Shown piece by piece: positions 9,001-18,482 of a stretch of 64,000 nt of DNA (its first letter is position 1; every line of letters begins with the position of its first letter). Source of the DNA: Luteitalea pratensis. Lineage in GTDB: Bacteria; Acidobacteriota; Vicinamibacteria; Vicinamibacterales; Vicinamibacteraceae. The stretch is from NCBI RefSeq assembly GCF_001618865.1, contig NZ_CP015136.1:2887001-2951000 (forward strand). The letters are read 5' to 3'. The position numbers and the translations under genes were made by a program. The notes below the pieces were generated by a model. The model was not told the origin of the DNA. It saw nothing but the letters and a program-made list of their open reading frames with translations, and did not search any database.

Positions 9001-10413
9001 ATGCCTGTCAACCCCGCCGATCTGCGCGACATGCTGCGCGCGGACGCATTTGGTCTGGTCCTCGGGCTGCTCCTGATACTGACCGGGCTGGCCACCCTCG
9101 TGTTCGGTAGCGTGCTGCGACGACGCGCCGTCTCGTTGCTCTGGCTGGGCGCCTTCTCTCTGCTTTACGGCTCCCGGCTCCTGGAACGCGCCGGTATCCT
9201 CCGCCTCTCCTTCGACGTCCCCACGGCTGTGTGGGAGCGCATCGATGCCGCGATGACCTATACGGTTCCGATTCCCATCGTGCTCTTTGCGCGCGCCATC
9301 TTTCCTGCGTGGCGTCGGTTCTGGACCTCGGGCGCGATCGGATTGGCCGGCTTTGCGGTCTATGGCGTCATTGCCGACGCCACCCTCGACCATGCGCACT
9401 CGGCGGGCACGGTAAACAACGGTATCGCGATTGCGTTCTTCGTCGGTGTGATTGGTTGGGTGTATCGTCCAGGCCTGACGCCCTCGCGCGAGTTGCAAGC
9501 GCTTCGGATCGGCGCACTGAGCGTGTCGGTGGCGGCTGTCGCCGACAACCTGCGCGGGATGAAGGTCCTGGCATTCCCGGGGCCAGACCTGGAGCCGATC
9601 GGCTTTACGGTCCTTATCGCATCTCTTGCAACAGTCGCGACGTGGCGCGTCGTCGCCGACGCGCACCAACTGGTAGTGATCAACCGGGAACTGGACATCG
9701 CACGACAAATCCAGTCTTCCATCCTGCCGCAGGCTATGCCACAGATGCGGGGATTGACCGTCGTGTCGCGCTACCGCCCGCTGACGGCCGTCGCCGGGGA
9801 CTTCTATGACTTCGTCGAGATCGACACCGAGCGGCTCGGCATTCTCGTCGCCGACGTCGCGGGCCATGGAGTCCCGGCAGCCTTGCTCGCCTCAATGGTC
9901 AAAGTCGCACTCGCCGCGCAAAGAGATCACGCCGACAGCCCAGCCGCGGTGCTGGCGGGGATGAACCAGACGTTGTGCGGACGCCTTGCCGGACAGTACG
10001 TCACGGCCGCCTATCTCTTCATCGACATTCGATCTCGAATGATTCGGTATGGCGCCGCTGGCCACCCGCCGATGCTGCGCTCAACGCGCGGGAATGGAGA
10101 GGTGGACGAAGTGGAGCAGAACGGTCTGATGCTCGGCTTCGTGCAGAATCACGGCTACACGGAATTGCAAGAGGTCCTGCGCAGGGACGACCGGTTCCTC
10201 CTGTACACCGACGGCCTGATCGAGGCCTGCAATGCCGACGACGAGTTCTTTGGGATTGAGCGGCTCAAAGCGTCGCTCACTGCGGCAACCGCGCGCCATG
10301 CGGAGGATGCGACTGACGATCTTCTGACCTCAGTCCACCGATGGTCGGGACGACCGGCGGGTGACGATCTCACGCTGGTCCTCGTCGATTGGAACGATCG
10401 CGAGACGACGTGA
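9001..10413 (+). CDS. membrane-anchored PP2C-type (SpoIIE/RsbU) serine phosphatase
   Basis: A 470-residue protein. Residues 1-220 hold about seven hydrophobic segments (VLGLLLILTGLATLVFGS, TYTVPIPIVLFARAI, GLAGFAVYGVIAD and others), a 7TM-like sensor. A short coiled linker (INRELDIARQIQSSILPQ) leads into the SpoIIE domain, with GDFYDFVEID, LVADVAGHGVPAALLASMVK, YGAAGHPPML, LYTDGLIEA and GDDLTLVLV. The acidic residues of the GDFYDF, ADVAGHG and GDDLT motifs bind the two metals. Family members dephosphorylate STAS-domain anti-anti-sigma proteins. No such partner is adjacent. Start ATG 9001 has purine-rich AAGGAGAGG upstream, though spaced long. Confidence 0.9.
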   Translation: MPVNPADLRDMLRADAFGLVLGLLLILTGLATLVFGSVLRRRAVSLLWLGAFSLLYGSRLLERAGILRLSFDVPTAVWERIDAAMTYTVPIPIVLFARAIFPAWRRFWTSGAIGLAGFAVYGVIADATLDHAHSAGTVNNGIAIAFFVGVIGWVYRPGLTPSRELQALRIGALSVSVAAVADNLRGMKVLAFPGPDLEPIGFTVLIASLATVATWRVVADAHQLVVINRELDIARQIQSSILPQAMPQMRGLTVVSRYRPLTAVAGDFYDFVEIDTERLGILVADVAGHGVPAALLASMVKVALAAQRDHADSPAAVLAGMNQTLCGRLAGQYVTAAYLFIDIRSRMIRYGAAGHPPMLRSTRGNGEVDEVEQNGLMLGFVQNHGYTELQEVLRRDDRFLLYTDGLIEACNADDEFFGIERLKASLTAATARHAEDATDDLLTSVHRWSGRPAGDDLTLVLVDWNDRETT

Positions 10414-10577
10414 CGCGACTGCCCTCATGCTGGTGCTCGGCAACGAACACGTATGCCCAGAGTTCATCCGCTATCGAGAGAACAACGACGGCGAGACCGG
10501 GGCATGTCAGACTCGTGGACACGGAGCGGCCTCAGCGGACGTCCGTGTGAAAACCGACGGCATGGGAGGAGCAACGA

Positions 10578-10691
10578 ATGGGCGACAAAGGTGGCAAGAA
10601 AGACAAGGAAAAGATCAAGCAGCAGCAAGTGAAGAAGCAGAAGCAAGAGGCACAGAGGAAAGATGACAAGACCCGGCCCAGGACCCCTTAG
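10578..10691 (+). CDS. 37-residue Lys/Gln-rich small protein
   Basis: The ORF begins MGDKGGKKDKEKIKQQQ and ends KDDKTRPRTP. About a third of its residues are lysine. GGGAGGA sits seven bases before the ATG, a strong ribosome binding site. Short lysine/glutamine-rich proteins beginning MGDK are found in many Acidobacteriota and Planctomycetota genomes (from memory) and have no known role. The codon bias toward AAG/CAG inside a GC-rich context supports real selection on the peptide. It is too short for most gene callers. It could bind nucleic acid or another polyanion, but that is only a charge-based guess. Confidence 0.6.
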   Translation: MGDKGGKKDKEKIKQQQVKKQKQEAQRKDDKTRPRTP

Positions 10692-10972
10692 CATCATCAG
10701 CGTCCGCCGGGAGGGGCGGGCACCGGCGTACGTAGTGGACCGAGACACCCGTCAGCCTGAGTGAGCGGCGTTGGTGCACGGCGGCTGAGTCTCGGTCGGG
10801 GGGCCGGCTGTGGACGGCGATCGAGCCTGCCCTCACGCTCCGACTCGTCTTCCCGCCTGGCCTTGCGCCAGACGGAGGGCTTCGTCCGGTCGATCCTGAT
10901 CGTGATGCGCGCCGGTCTCGATGCCACGAACCACGCGATCACCTGCAGTCGCACGCTTAGTCGGACACGCTC

Positions 10973-11683
10973 CTAGCTGGCACCCGATAGCCGTTCGAGC
11001 TCGATCTCGAGGCTGACGGTCTGCACCGGGTTGACAGGAACGTAGGCGGACTTGTACCCAGGCTTCGAGACGTAGGCGTAGATGCCAAGAAGGGGAGTGC
11101 CCATGTTGCAGAGCACGTAGCGGCCTGTCGCGTCGGTTACCGTGCTCGCGACCGGGCCCCATCCCATTCCGCCACTGAAGTCCAGGACGATGCTGGCACC
11201 CGGCAGCCTCTGGATGCCTTCAGGGGAGCGTTCGAACACATGCCCCGCCAACATCGGCCCGGCCAATGGCAGCGACGCAGGAATGCCAGTCGTCGACAGC
11301 GTGTCATCCGGCACGAGGTACAGATCTTGATCCGCATCGGTCTGCATGACGGCAACGCGGCACGGCTGCTTGTAGCCCGGCATCTCGGCGATGATCTTGA
11401 GCGAGCCGCTCACCAACATGTTGGGCACGCGGTATCGGCCGGTCGTGTCGCTGAAGACCTTCGGCGGCCACGATTGGTACTCGACCGAGACGTCGAGTCC
11501 CACGCCCGCAAGCGGGCGGCGACCTGCGGTGGTGGCTTCGTACACCACGCCGGTCAGCGTGAAGCTCACGGGCGCCGACGGGGACGAGACGGGAGCCGGG
11601 CTCGAAGGGGCGACAGGCGAGCGCGTCTCGTTGCAGGCGACACCCAGCACGATCGCGCCGAGTATGAGCAGTCTTTGCGTCAT
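10973..11683 (-). CDS. lipoprotein with two carboxypeptidase-regulatory-like (Ig-fold) domains
   Basis: A 236-residue protein. The lipobox GVAC follows a short hydrophobic signal (MTQRLLILGAIVLGVAC), then a Ser/Pro/Ala-rich linker. Two repeats of the CarboxypepD_reg type follow. The first is FTLTGVVYEATTAGRRPLAGVGL...VFSDTTGRYRVPNM. The second is GHVFERSPEGIQRLPGASIVL...TVTDATGRYVLCNM. These are non-catalytic beta-sandwiches, usually for cell-surface display or sugar contact. The protein probably sits in the outer or inner membrane leaflet. The following gene on the same strand is also a lipoprotein but is 230 bp away. Confidence 0.75.
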   Translation of the reverse strand: MTQRLLILGAIVLGVACNETRSPVAPSSPAPVSSPSAPVSFTLTGVVYEATTAGRRPLAGVGLDVSVEYQSWPPKVFSDTTGRYRVPNMLVSGSLKIIAEMPGYKQPCRVAVMQTDADQDLYLVPDDTLSTTGIPASLPLAGPMLAGHVFERSPEGIQRLPGASIVLDFSGGMGWGPVASTVTDATGRYVLCNMGTPLLGIYAYVSKPGYKSAYVPVNPVQTVSLEIELERLSGAS

Positions 11684-11910
11684 TGCTGCCTCCCGGCTGA
11701 TACCAGGGGCGCCGATGGGGTACGCCTTCGACGCTCGACTGGCCCATTGGGCCGTCGACCATCACATGTGCTTCGCGCTGGACGGTACAGGCATCGTGCT
11801 CCTTCGGTTGGGCGAGCGCAAGACGTGAGCTCTGGGTGGCGCGGTCCGAGTGGAAGGGCCATGTCACGGCGCCCAGGGGGCGGGCGGCGTACTCGTCGAC
11901 GTCATGCCCT

Positions 11911-12363
11911 CTAGCGCCGGAGGTTCCAGGAGCCGTTATTGGATGCCAGTGTCACGTGGTCTTCAGAAGCCTGACCAGAAATGTGCGACTTGAAGGTCGG
12001 GTACACCAGGTTGCCCACGAGCACATTCCCGGCAAGAGTGCCCTCGAACCTGACTGATTCGTTGATGCAGTCGGCCACCGCCGGCAGCGTGCCAGAGACG
12101 GCCGAGCCGCTCTGAGTGAACGTCACGGTGACTGGCCCTGAGCAGCCGCCGCCGCCGTCCAGTTCGTGCCAGACCACGGTCGCGCTGCCCGTCCATGTCC
12201 CGGCCAGACTGGCGGCCGGAGGCAGTGGCGTAGGAGCAGTAGGAGTCGTCGGAGTGGTCGGAGTGGTCGAGCTGCCAGACTCACATGCCACCGCGGTGAG
12301 TCCGACCAGCGCGACAAGGGTGCCCGCCTGGAATCGCCGCTGCATGGAGACAGGGGATCGCAC
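11911..12363 (-). CDS. lipoprotein with Thr/Pro linker and small beta-sheet domain
   Basis: A 150-residue protein starting at GTG 12363, with GAAGGAG seven bases upstream. The signal peptide ends in lipobox TAVAC. A low-complexity linker (STTPTTPTTPTAPTP) follows, then LAGTWTGSATVVWHELDGGGGCSGPVTVTFTQSGSAVSGTL, typical of the small lipocalin-like or extracellular beta-barrel lipoproteins common in Acidobacteriota. Two cysteines (GGGGCSGP and VADCINES) may form a disulfide. Function unknown. The trinucleotide-like DNA repetition around 12230-12270 is just the linker's coding sequence. Confidence 0.7.
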   Translation of the reverse strand: MRSPVSMQRRFQAGTLVALVGLTAVACESGSSTTPTTPTTPTAPTPLPPAASLAGTWTGSATVVWHELDGGGGCSGPVTVTFTQSGSAVSGTLPAVADCINESVRFEGTLAGNVLVGNLVYPTFKSHISGQASEDHVTLASNNGSWNLRR

Positions 12364-12771
12364 GGGGAAGCTCCTTCAGCAACCTCGTCACGCGGTGACA
12401 AGGGCGCGTAGGCACGATGAACTGGCTCGCCAGCGAAGTCAATCGCATTTCGGGCGGCTCAGCCGCGGCACGCAATCCTTCACGCTGACCGTGAAAGAAG
12501 CGCCGGCGATCACGATCGCCAGCTCCGTGAAGGCGTCCCCGCCCCGGACCTGACCGGCGCGTCAGCCTGTCGGCCAAGGTCGTTGGCAACGGCCCCGACA
12601 CGGCGGCCGGGACGGCAAAGTCTGGAATGTCCTCAGGCGTACAGCTCGGCTCGTCGGCGGCCGATCAATGGTCGCCGGCGCATGCGCGCCAGCGACCCGC
12701 ACCGGCCAGTCGCCATCAAGCAACGAAGGCTCGAGACGCTGGTCGATTCCCGTCTGGCGAGCTCCGCCTTT
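12364..12771. other. intergenic, with a possible Ig-domain remnant
   Basis: No complete gene. On the plus strand about 12460-12553 one frame reads GTQSFTLTVKEAPAITIASS before a stop. That resembles the end of a putative-Ig (He_PIG) repeat of a large surface protein. It has no start and no partner repeats, so it is at most a fragment. Confidence 0.3.
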
Positions 12772-13293
12772 CTAGCGTCGAGAAACCCTGCGATGAATAC
12801 TCGATGGATAGTTGCCGGGAGGATCTGTCGCGATGAGCGCGAATTCGTTGCCGTCAGGCGCAATGAACAGATCGAAGGCCGGCCCATTGGCCACGCTGTA
12901 GCTGCCGGTGCAGTCCGCATTCACTGAATAGGTGATGGGTGTGACCAGGTTGCGCAACACGATGGTCCCGCCAATCCGGACGGTCACCGTATCAGTCCCC
13001 GTGCCGTCTCCATTGAAGACATGAAATCCGGCATCAGCGGAAGGCGTCGGAACTGTCAGCCCGAATGCCGGAGGGAGAGCGGTTCCGGAATTGGCAAACA
13101 GATACCGCCCGCTTAGCGTCGCCGCATTGCACTCGCCCTGGCCATCGCCGTTCGAGGCACTGAGCGTGCCCTGGAGAGTCAGGCCAGCGATGACCACCAG
13201 GCCGGCTGCAGTGGCCGCACGGATCGTTCGGCGCACGTGTGGGGATCGGGCGCTGAGGTGAGCGTTGGTCGCCGAGGTGCTGTGAAGCTGCAT
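12772..13293 (-). CDS. exported hypothetical protein
   Basis: A 173-residue protein with an N-terminal hydrophilic stretch, then a hydrophobic signal (TAAGLVVIAGLTLQGTLSA). The mature part has GECNAATLSGRYLFANSGTALPP, FHVFNGDGTGTDTVTV and TPITYSVNADCTGSYSVANGPAFDLFIAPDGNEFALI. The CNAATLSGRY...F.GDGTGTDTVTV...Y.VN.DCTGSY pattern recurs in exported Actinobacteria/Acidobacteria/cyanobacteria proteins of unknown role. The start ATG 13293 has AAGGAG seven bases upstream. It diverges from the decayed sigma-factor gene. No domain assignment can be made. Confidence 0.65.
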   Translation of the reverse strand: MQLHSTSATNAHLSARSPHVRRTIRAATAAGLVVIAGLTLQGTLSASNGDGQGECNAATLSGRYLFANSGTALPPAFGLTVPTPSADAGFHVFNGDGTGTDTVTVRIGGTIVLRNLVTPITYSVNADCTGSYSVANGPAFDLFIAPDGNEFALIATDPPGNYPSSIHRRVSRR

Positions 13294-13458
13294 GATGCGT
13301 TCTCCTTAAGGTTAGTGTTCCTTCCTCCTCGACAGAGGCGGGAAAACCTGTCCAAAACTCGCAGGGGTCGAGAAATCGCGTAAAGTTCGCGCATCAGCCA
13401 CCACACGCGCGACATCACCGCACTCCTTCTGTCATGGGGCACGGGGGATCAGGCCGCC

Positions 13459-13998
13459 GTGAACCAGTTGATCCCGCTCGTGCATGACGAGCTGCGCCGC
13501 ATCGCCAGACGCTGCATGGCCGGGGAGCGTGCCGGGCATAGCCTGCACGCGTCGGCGCTCGTGAACGAGGCGTACCTCCGACTGGTGGATCTGCAGCACG
13601 TCAACTGGCAGAATCGGGCTCACTTCCTGGCGATGTCCGCGCGGTTGATGCGGCGTATCCTCGTGGATGTCGCGCGATCGAAGGGCTATCAGAAGCGCGG
13701 TGGCGGGGCCGTCCGGGTAACGTTCGATGACGCGCTTGCGGTGACCGATGAGCGTGGCGAGGACCTCGTCGCCCTCGACGATGCGTTGCGGACGTTGGCT
13801 GGCGTGGACGAGCGCAAGGCCAGGGTGATTGAGCTTCGGTTCTTTGGCGGGTTGACTGTCGAGGAGACCGCTTCGGTCTTGCAGGTGTAGGTCGACACCG
13901 TCATGCGCGACTGGACGGTCGCGAAGGCCTGGCTGCTGCGCGAGTTGCGGGATCAGGGGCCACGAGGCCATTCCGGCGGCGCAGGTCCAGCGCCCTGA
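13459..13998 (+). pseudogene. ECF-type RNA polymerase sigma factor, degenerate (no start, in-frame TAG)
   Basis: The protein matches the acidobacterial ECF sigma subfamily paired with kinases: LIPLVHDELRRIARRCM, ASALVNEAYLRLVD, HFLAMSARLMRRILVDVAR, SKGYQKRGGG, and the region-4 start ARVIELRFFGGLTVEETASVLQV. A TAG at 13888-13890 interrupts helix-turn-helix region 4. Reading through it gives VDTVMRDWTVAKAWLLREL, the normal ending, to a TGA at 13996. The serine expected there (TCG) is one base from TAG. Upstream of the first GTG, the family's usual N-terminus (DITALLLSWGTGDQAA) can be read in frame with no ATG, GTG or TTG. So both ends are damaged. The kinase it should pair with follows 22 bp later and is also broken. 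Confidence 0.8.
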
Positions 13999-14020
13999 GT
14001 CCGATGTCGGTGATGCCAGA

Positions 14021-16876
14021 ATGACGACCGAACGATGGCGCCGGGTCGAGGCGCTCTTCCACGACGTGCTGGCGCGTCCCGCGGGCGAGCGCACGGCGGC
14101 GCTGGTTGCGGCGTGCCCGGACGACGCCGCGTTGCAGGCCGACGTGCAGTCGCTACTGGATCAGTCAGAGGGCCTTGATGGGTTTCTGGCCACTCCCGCC
14201 ATGGACGTGGCAGCGCGCTTCGTGTCGTCGGCGAGCCTGTCGCTCACCGATCGGTGCCTGGGCGTGTTCGAGTTGCGGGAGTTGATAGGGATTGGCGGTA
14301 TGGGCGAAGTGTACCGCGCGCGCGACACCCGGCTCGGACGAGACGTCGCGATCAAGATTCTGCCGCCCGCGTTTCAGAAGGATCCCGATCGGCTGGCTCG
14401 TTTCGAACGGGAGGCGCGGCTGCTGGCGTTGCTCAATCATCCGCACATCGCGCGATCTACGGGCTCGAGGACGAGGGCGGCGTGCGTGCGCTCATCCTGG
14501 AACTTGTCGAGGGTGAGACGCTCGCGGATCGAATCGAGCGCGGGCCGTTGCCGATGTCCGAAGTGCTGACGATCGCGGGCCAAATCGCCGATGCGTTGGA
14601 TACGGCGCATGAGAAAGGGATCATCCACCGCGACCTGAAGCCCGCCAACATCAAGATCACGCCCGAAGGCGTCGTGAAGGTCCTGGACTTCGGGCTCGCG
14701 AAGGCCGCGGCGAGCGACGGATCGAGTCCGGGCGTCTCGCAGTTGCCGACGATCACGGACGGTGCCCTGCGTGAAGGCCTCATCGTCGGAACCGCGGCGT
14801 ACATGAGCCCGGAGCAGGCGCGGGGCAAGCCGGTCGACAAGCGTACCGATATCTGGGCGTTCGGCTGTGTGCTGTACGAGATGTTGACCGGCCAGCTGCC
14901 GTTTCCGGGGAAGACGACCTCCGATACGGTGGCGGCGATCCTCGAACGTGAGGCCAACTGGGACGCCCTGCCCGTACCCACGCCCGAGTCGATTCGGCGG
15001 CTGCTCCGCGACGCCTTGCAGAAGGACACGAAATTGCGGCTCCGCGACATCGGCGACGCCCGTCGCGAGTTCGATGCCGCGCGGAGCGAATTGCTCTCTC
15101 CGTACCGAGCGACCCCACCACTTCGCCGCGCGGAACGGTTTATCTGGCTCACCGCCGTCAGCGTCCTGTTACTCGTCGCAGTGGTGGTGGCCATATGGGC
15201 GGCCCGCGCGACGCCGCCACTTCCCGAAGTGGATACGGAGATCAACACACCGACGGGATCGGATCCCGTCGATCTGAATTCACTGTCGCTGTCCGCCTGA
15301 TGGACAGAAACTGGCCTTCGTGGCCCCCCTGGACGGGGAGCCTCACCTCTGGCTCCGTCAGCTTGACTCGATCGTTTCACGGGCAGTCCCGGGGACTGGC
15401 GATGCGTCGATGCCGTTCTGGTCCCCGGACGGCCGTTCCGTGGCGTTCTATGCAGAGGGACTGCTCAAGCGCATTGAGCTTGCAGACGGTTTGGTGCGGA
15501 CCTTGACGGGCGCAACAGCCGGCGTCGGTGGTGCCTGGAATGGCGACGACGTCATTCTTCTGGTCCAGAATCCGGCCAGTCCCATTCATCGCATCTCCGC
15601 CGACGGAGGCATCCCGTCGGCGGTGACCCGGATCGAACGCGGCCATACAGGTCACGCGTTTCCGGACTTCCTGCCGCACGGCCGTCATTTTCTGTATTTC
15701 GTGCAAGGGAGTGCCGACGTCCGCGGCGTCTACGTCGGTCAACTCGATGCGTGGACCGCGCGGAAACTGTTCGACGCGGACTCGCCCGCGGTGTACGCGT
15801 CCAATCACCTCCTGTTCGTCCGCGGCGCGACGCTCTATGCGCAGCCAGTCGATGTGGCCCGGTGGAACCTGACCGGCACTCCTGTGCCGGTGGCCGCCGA
15901 CGTGATGGGCAGCATGCTCACGAACGCGCGAGCGGGTCTCTCGGCAACAGCGGGCGGCACCGTCGCGTTTCGCGCAGGATCGGCAAGCGCAGACCGGCAA
16001 TTCGCCTGGGTCGACCGGTCGGGTCACGAGATCGGTACGGTTGGCGCTCCTGACAGTGGGGATGTGATTTCCCCGTCCCTTTCGCCCGACGGCGCGTCCG
16101 TGGCGTTTCTGAGACGCGTGAACGGAAACACTGATGTGTGGTTGCTGGAGATGCGTCGCGGCTTGCTCAGCCGGTTCACGGATCACGGCGCTGAGGACAT
16201 CTTTCCCCTCTGGTCCCGGGATGGGGCGCGAATCGTGTTCACGTCGACCCGGAACGGCGGGTTCGACCTGTACCAGAAGCCGACGACAGGCGCGGGGCTG
16301 GAGGAGCTGCTGCTGCCAGGCCGGGAAGAGACGTTTGCGTGCGACTGGTCGCCAGATGGGCGGGTCCTGCTGTATGGGAGGCGGAGTGCGGAGACCGGGT
16401 TCGATCTCTGGGCGCTCCCGTTGGGCGGAGGTGCGAGACCGTTCCCGGTGATTCAGACGCCACATGATGAGAAAGACGGCCAGTTCTCACCGGATGGAAC
16501 GCAGATCGCGTTCCATTCCAACCGATCCGGGCGGTTTGAGACGTATGTTCAACCGTTTCCCGGTGTGGGAACGGCAGTGCGCGTGTCCACCAAAGGTGGT
16601 GCTCAGGTGCGGTGGCGGCCGGATGGACGCGAACTGTTCTACATTGCGCTGGACGGACGAATGATGGCGGCTCCGATCCAGTTGCATGCCGACGACCAGG
16701 TCGTTGTCGGTATACCCGTTCCCCTCTTCGGCACGCGCGTCGGCCGCGTCATTACACCTGTCGGTACCCAGTACGCCGTGTCTCCCGATGGGCAGCGGTT
16801 CATCATGAACACGGTCGTCGGCCACATCGGCCCGACACCGATCAGGCTGATTGTGAACTGGCACCCACGTCCGTAG
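14021..16876 (+). pseudogene. serine/threonine kinase with C-terminal TolB-like propeller, two frameshifts
   Basis: The whole coding sequence of a roughly 950-residue receptor kinase is present but in three frames. Segment one (14021 to about 14450) gives the N-terminal helical lead and ELIGIGGMGEVYRARDTRLGRDVAIKIL. At about 14450 one G is missing (HPHIA then AIYGLED). Segment two gives GIIHRDLKPANIK, VLDFGLAKA, AAYMSPEQARG and a transmembrane helix (WLTAVSVLLLVAVVVAIWAA). At about 15293 one extra base shifts SLS into PDGQKLAFVAPLDGEPHLW. Segment three, to 16876, is WD40/TolB-like with repeated SPDG/F blocks. It pairs with the broken sigma factor just upstream. Confidence 0.85.
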
Positions 16877-16950
16877 ACGTGTCGGTTGGACAATCACTGT
16901 AGGTCGAAGAACGCTGAGTAGGCGCCATTGACTTCACAAAGGAGGCTTGT

Positions 16951-17058
16951 ATGGGCGTGCAGAAGATCGACGTCACCATCGATCCCGCCGAGGAAACCAT
17001 CCACCTCGGGCCGCTCACCGTACGGCCTCACCCCGGCGCCGTAACTGCACACGTTTGA
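16951..17058 (+). CDS. short ORF with strong ribosome binding site, probable truncated gene start
   Basis: A 35-residue reading frame begins MGVQKIDVTIDPAEETIHLG and stops at 17058. AAAGGAGG lies six bases before the ATG, so it once, or still, begins a translated protein. No signal peptide. I do not recognise it. It is in the same frame as the peroxidase fragment that follows but does not resemble a peroxidase N-terminus, so it is probably a different gene's 5' end fused by deletion. Confidence 0.35.
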   Translation: MGVQKIDVTIDPAEETIHLGPLTVRPHPGAVTAHV

Positions 17059-17391
17059 GCGCGGTCTCTGCGGTCCAGAGAGAGCTCCGATCCCGGGCGC
17101 GCCCTGCTGGCCGGGTTCGTCGGCGGCGCCGCCCCATTGGACGACTGGGAGAAGTTCGACATTCCCGGACTTCGTGGCATCGGACAGACCGCGCCGTACT
17201 TTCACAACAACAGCGCCGGCACACTCGAGGAGGTGGTTGACCACTACATGGAGTTCTTCAAACTCGTGGAGGCCAATACCGCCCCGGGCGCCCCCGTGCC
17301 TCCACTTGCGACGACCGACGGTGTGCACTTCGATCGACGACCAACGCTCGAGGAGCGCACTGCGCTCATAGCGTATTTGCGAAAGCTGTAG
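17059..17391 (+). pseudogene. C-terminal fragment of a di-haem cytochrome c peroxidase (MauG/CcpA family)
   Basis: The frame carries SDPGRALLAGFV, then DDWEKFDIPGLRGIGQTAPYFHNNSAGTLEEVVDHY and ends PTLEERTALIAYLRKL. The PGLRGIGQTAPYFHNNSAGTLEEVVDHY block is the conserved C-terminal signature of the periplasmic di-haem peroxidases. Both CxxCH haem motifs and about 70 percent of the usual length are missing. An in-frame TGA at 17056-17058 separates it from the short ORF upstream. It cannot bind haem and is a remnant. Confidence 0.7.
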
Positions 17392-17657
17392 TGCACGAGT
17401 CGGCCGGTGCGCAGCCTGGCGAAGGTGGAAGGTCGACGGCTATATGCACGCCGTGTCGTGGCACAGGGTGCAATGGAGGAACGGGAGCACGTGATTCTGG
17501 AAGCGGTCGGCGATCTTGCTCGTGTGGGGTGCCGGCGTGGATCTCGAAACATGGCGGACGCCATGTCGTGTTCGTCGACCCGATTGCGATGTCCTCAATG
17601 GCGGAGTTGCGTGAGAAGCCAGGTGGCTTCCGGTCCCTCCGCCAGGAGGAACGGACT

Positions 17658-18098
17658 GTGAAGACCTTCATTCAAGCGTTAGCCATCCTGATGTGCGTCA
17701 CCATCGCAACCACCCACGCTGCAGGCCCCTCGACCGCCACAAAGTCCAGGGACGTGTGTATTGTCAACTTGACCGGTACGTCACCGTCGAACACATTCGT
17801 CTTCAAGGACGTCAAGCCGCTCGCTGCCGGCGGGGCGATCGCCGTTCAAGGGCTCTTCTTTACGACTGCCCGGAAGGTGGCGCCCTTTCACGGCAGCGCG
17901 GTGATGGCCTCGGACGGCTCGGTTCGCCTCGGACTCGTGGTGCACTCCAGCGCCGACTCGACCAACGACTTCACCATCGCTGGGATTACCAGCGTGGACT
18001 TCGTCGGCACGGTGAAGTTCGACTCCGATGGCGACTTCGTGCCCAACGGTACGCTCACGATGGAGCCTGCCGACTGCGCGACGGTGGTCGTTCCGTGA
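17658..18098 (+). CDS. exported hypothetical protein
   Basis: A 146-residue protein with a clear signal peptide (FIQALAILMCVTIATTHA). The mature domain is rich in beta strands (DVCIVNLTGTSPSNTFVFKDVK, GSAVMASDGSVRLGLVVHSS, SVDFVGTVKFDSDGDFVPNGTLTM) with two cysteines (DVCIV and ADCATV) that could pair. The start is GTG 17658, with AGGAGG upstream. Similar short exported proteins occur in Acidobacteriota. I know of no function. Confidence 0.65.
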   Translation: MKTFIQALAILMCVTIATTHAAGPSTATKSRDVCIVNLTGTSPSNTFVFKDVKPLAAGGAIAVQGLFFTTARKVAPFHGSAVMASDGSVRLGLVVHSSADSTNDFTIAGITSVDFVGTVKFDSDGDFVPNGTLTMEPADCATVVVP

Positions 18099-18218
18099 CG
18101 CTGCCGTGATCGATGCCCAGGCGAGCTGCATCGACGGGGGTGTATGAACCTGATCGCCTCGCGGTTGTGTGCGCTGGCGGCGTGTCATCGTCACACGCCC
18201 AAGCGATGGCGATCGGCC

Positions 18219-18479
18219 TCAACGAGGCTCGAGAAAGGGCGCGAAGGTTCCGCGGAAGTCGACTGGTGGCCGAAAGCGTGAGAATCCAGGCGCTCCCGCA
18301 TACTTGGTCCCGCTCAGGTAGCCCTGTGCACCCAGGAACTGGCCCTCGATGACGGCCACGCCTTCCCGGCCGTCAAAACCGGGACGGATGGGTACGCTGA
18401 GGAACGACGCTGGTCCGGTCCTTGTGGACAGCTTGAAGGTCAGTCCACGGGCGCCACACCGGCTAGTTCGTGCGCGGGA
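18219..18479 (-). pseudogene. C-terminal fragment of an unidentified protein
   Basis: On the minus strand a frame ends at a TGA at 18219 with protein-like sequence: LTFKLSTRTGPASFLSVPIR, then GFDGREGVAVIEGQFLGAQG, then a tail ending FRGTFAPFLEPR. There is no start codon that fits and no upstream continuation past the stop of the neighbouring small gene. The residue composition looks like a real C-terminus rather than chance, but I cannot name the family. The plus-strand readings over the same bases look random. Confidence 0.3.
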
Positions 18480-18482
18480 GGG

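Noticed and set aside
8362-9867. 501-codon minus-strand open frame
   Set aside because: Antisense to the membrane and SpoIIE-phosphatase genes; very Arg/His/Asp/Gln-rich, no domain.
12220-12275. Apparent short tandem DNA repeat
   Set aside because: It is the coding sequence of the Thr/Pro linker of the lipoprotein, not a CRISPR or satellite.
13888-13890. TAG in the sigma factor as programmed readthrough or a reassigned codon
   Set aside because: Other genes here use TAG as a normal stop, and the same gene lacks a start codon, so decay or error is simpler.
14440-15300. Kinase frameshifts as programmed frameshifting
   Set aside because: No slippery heptamer with a following structure is visible, and the two shifts are of opposite kinds.
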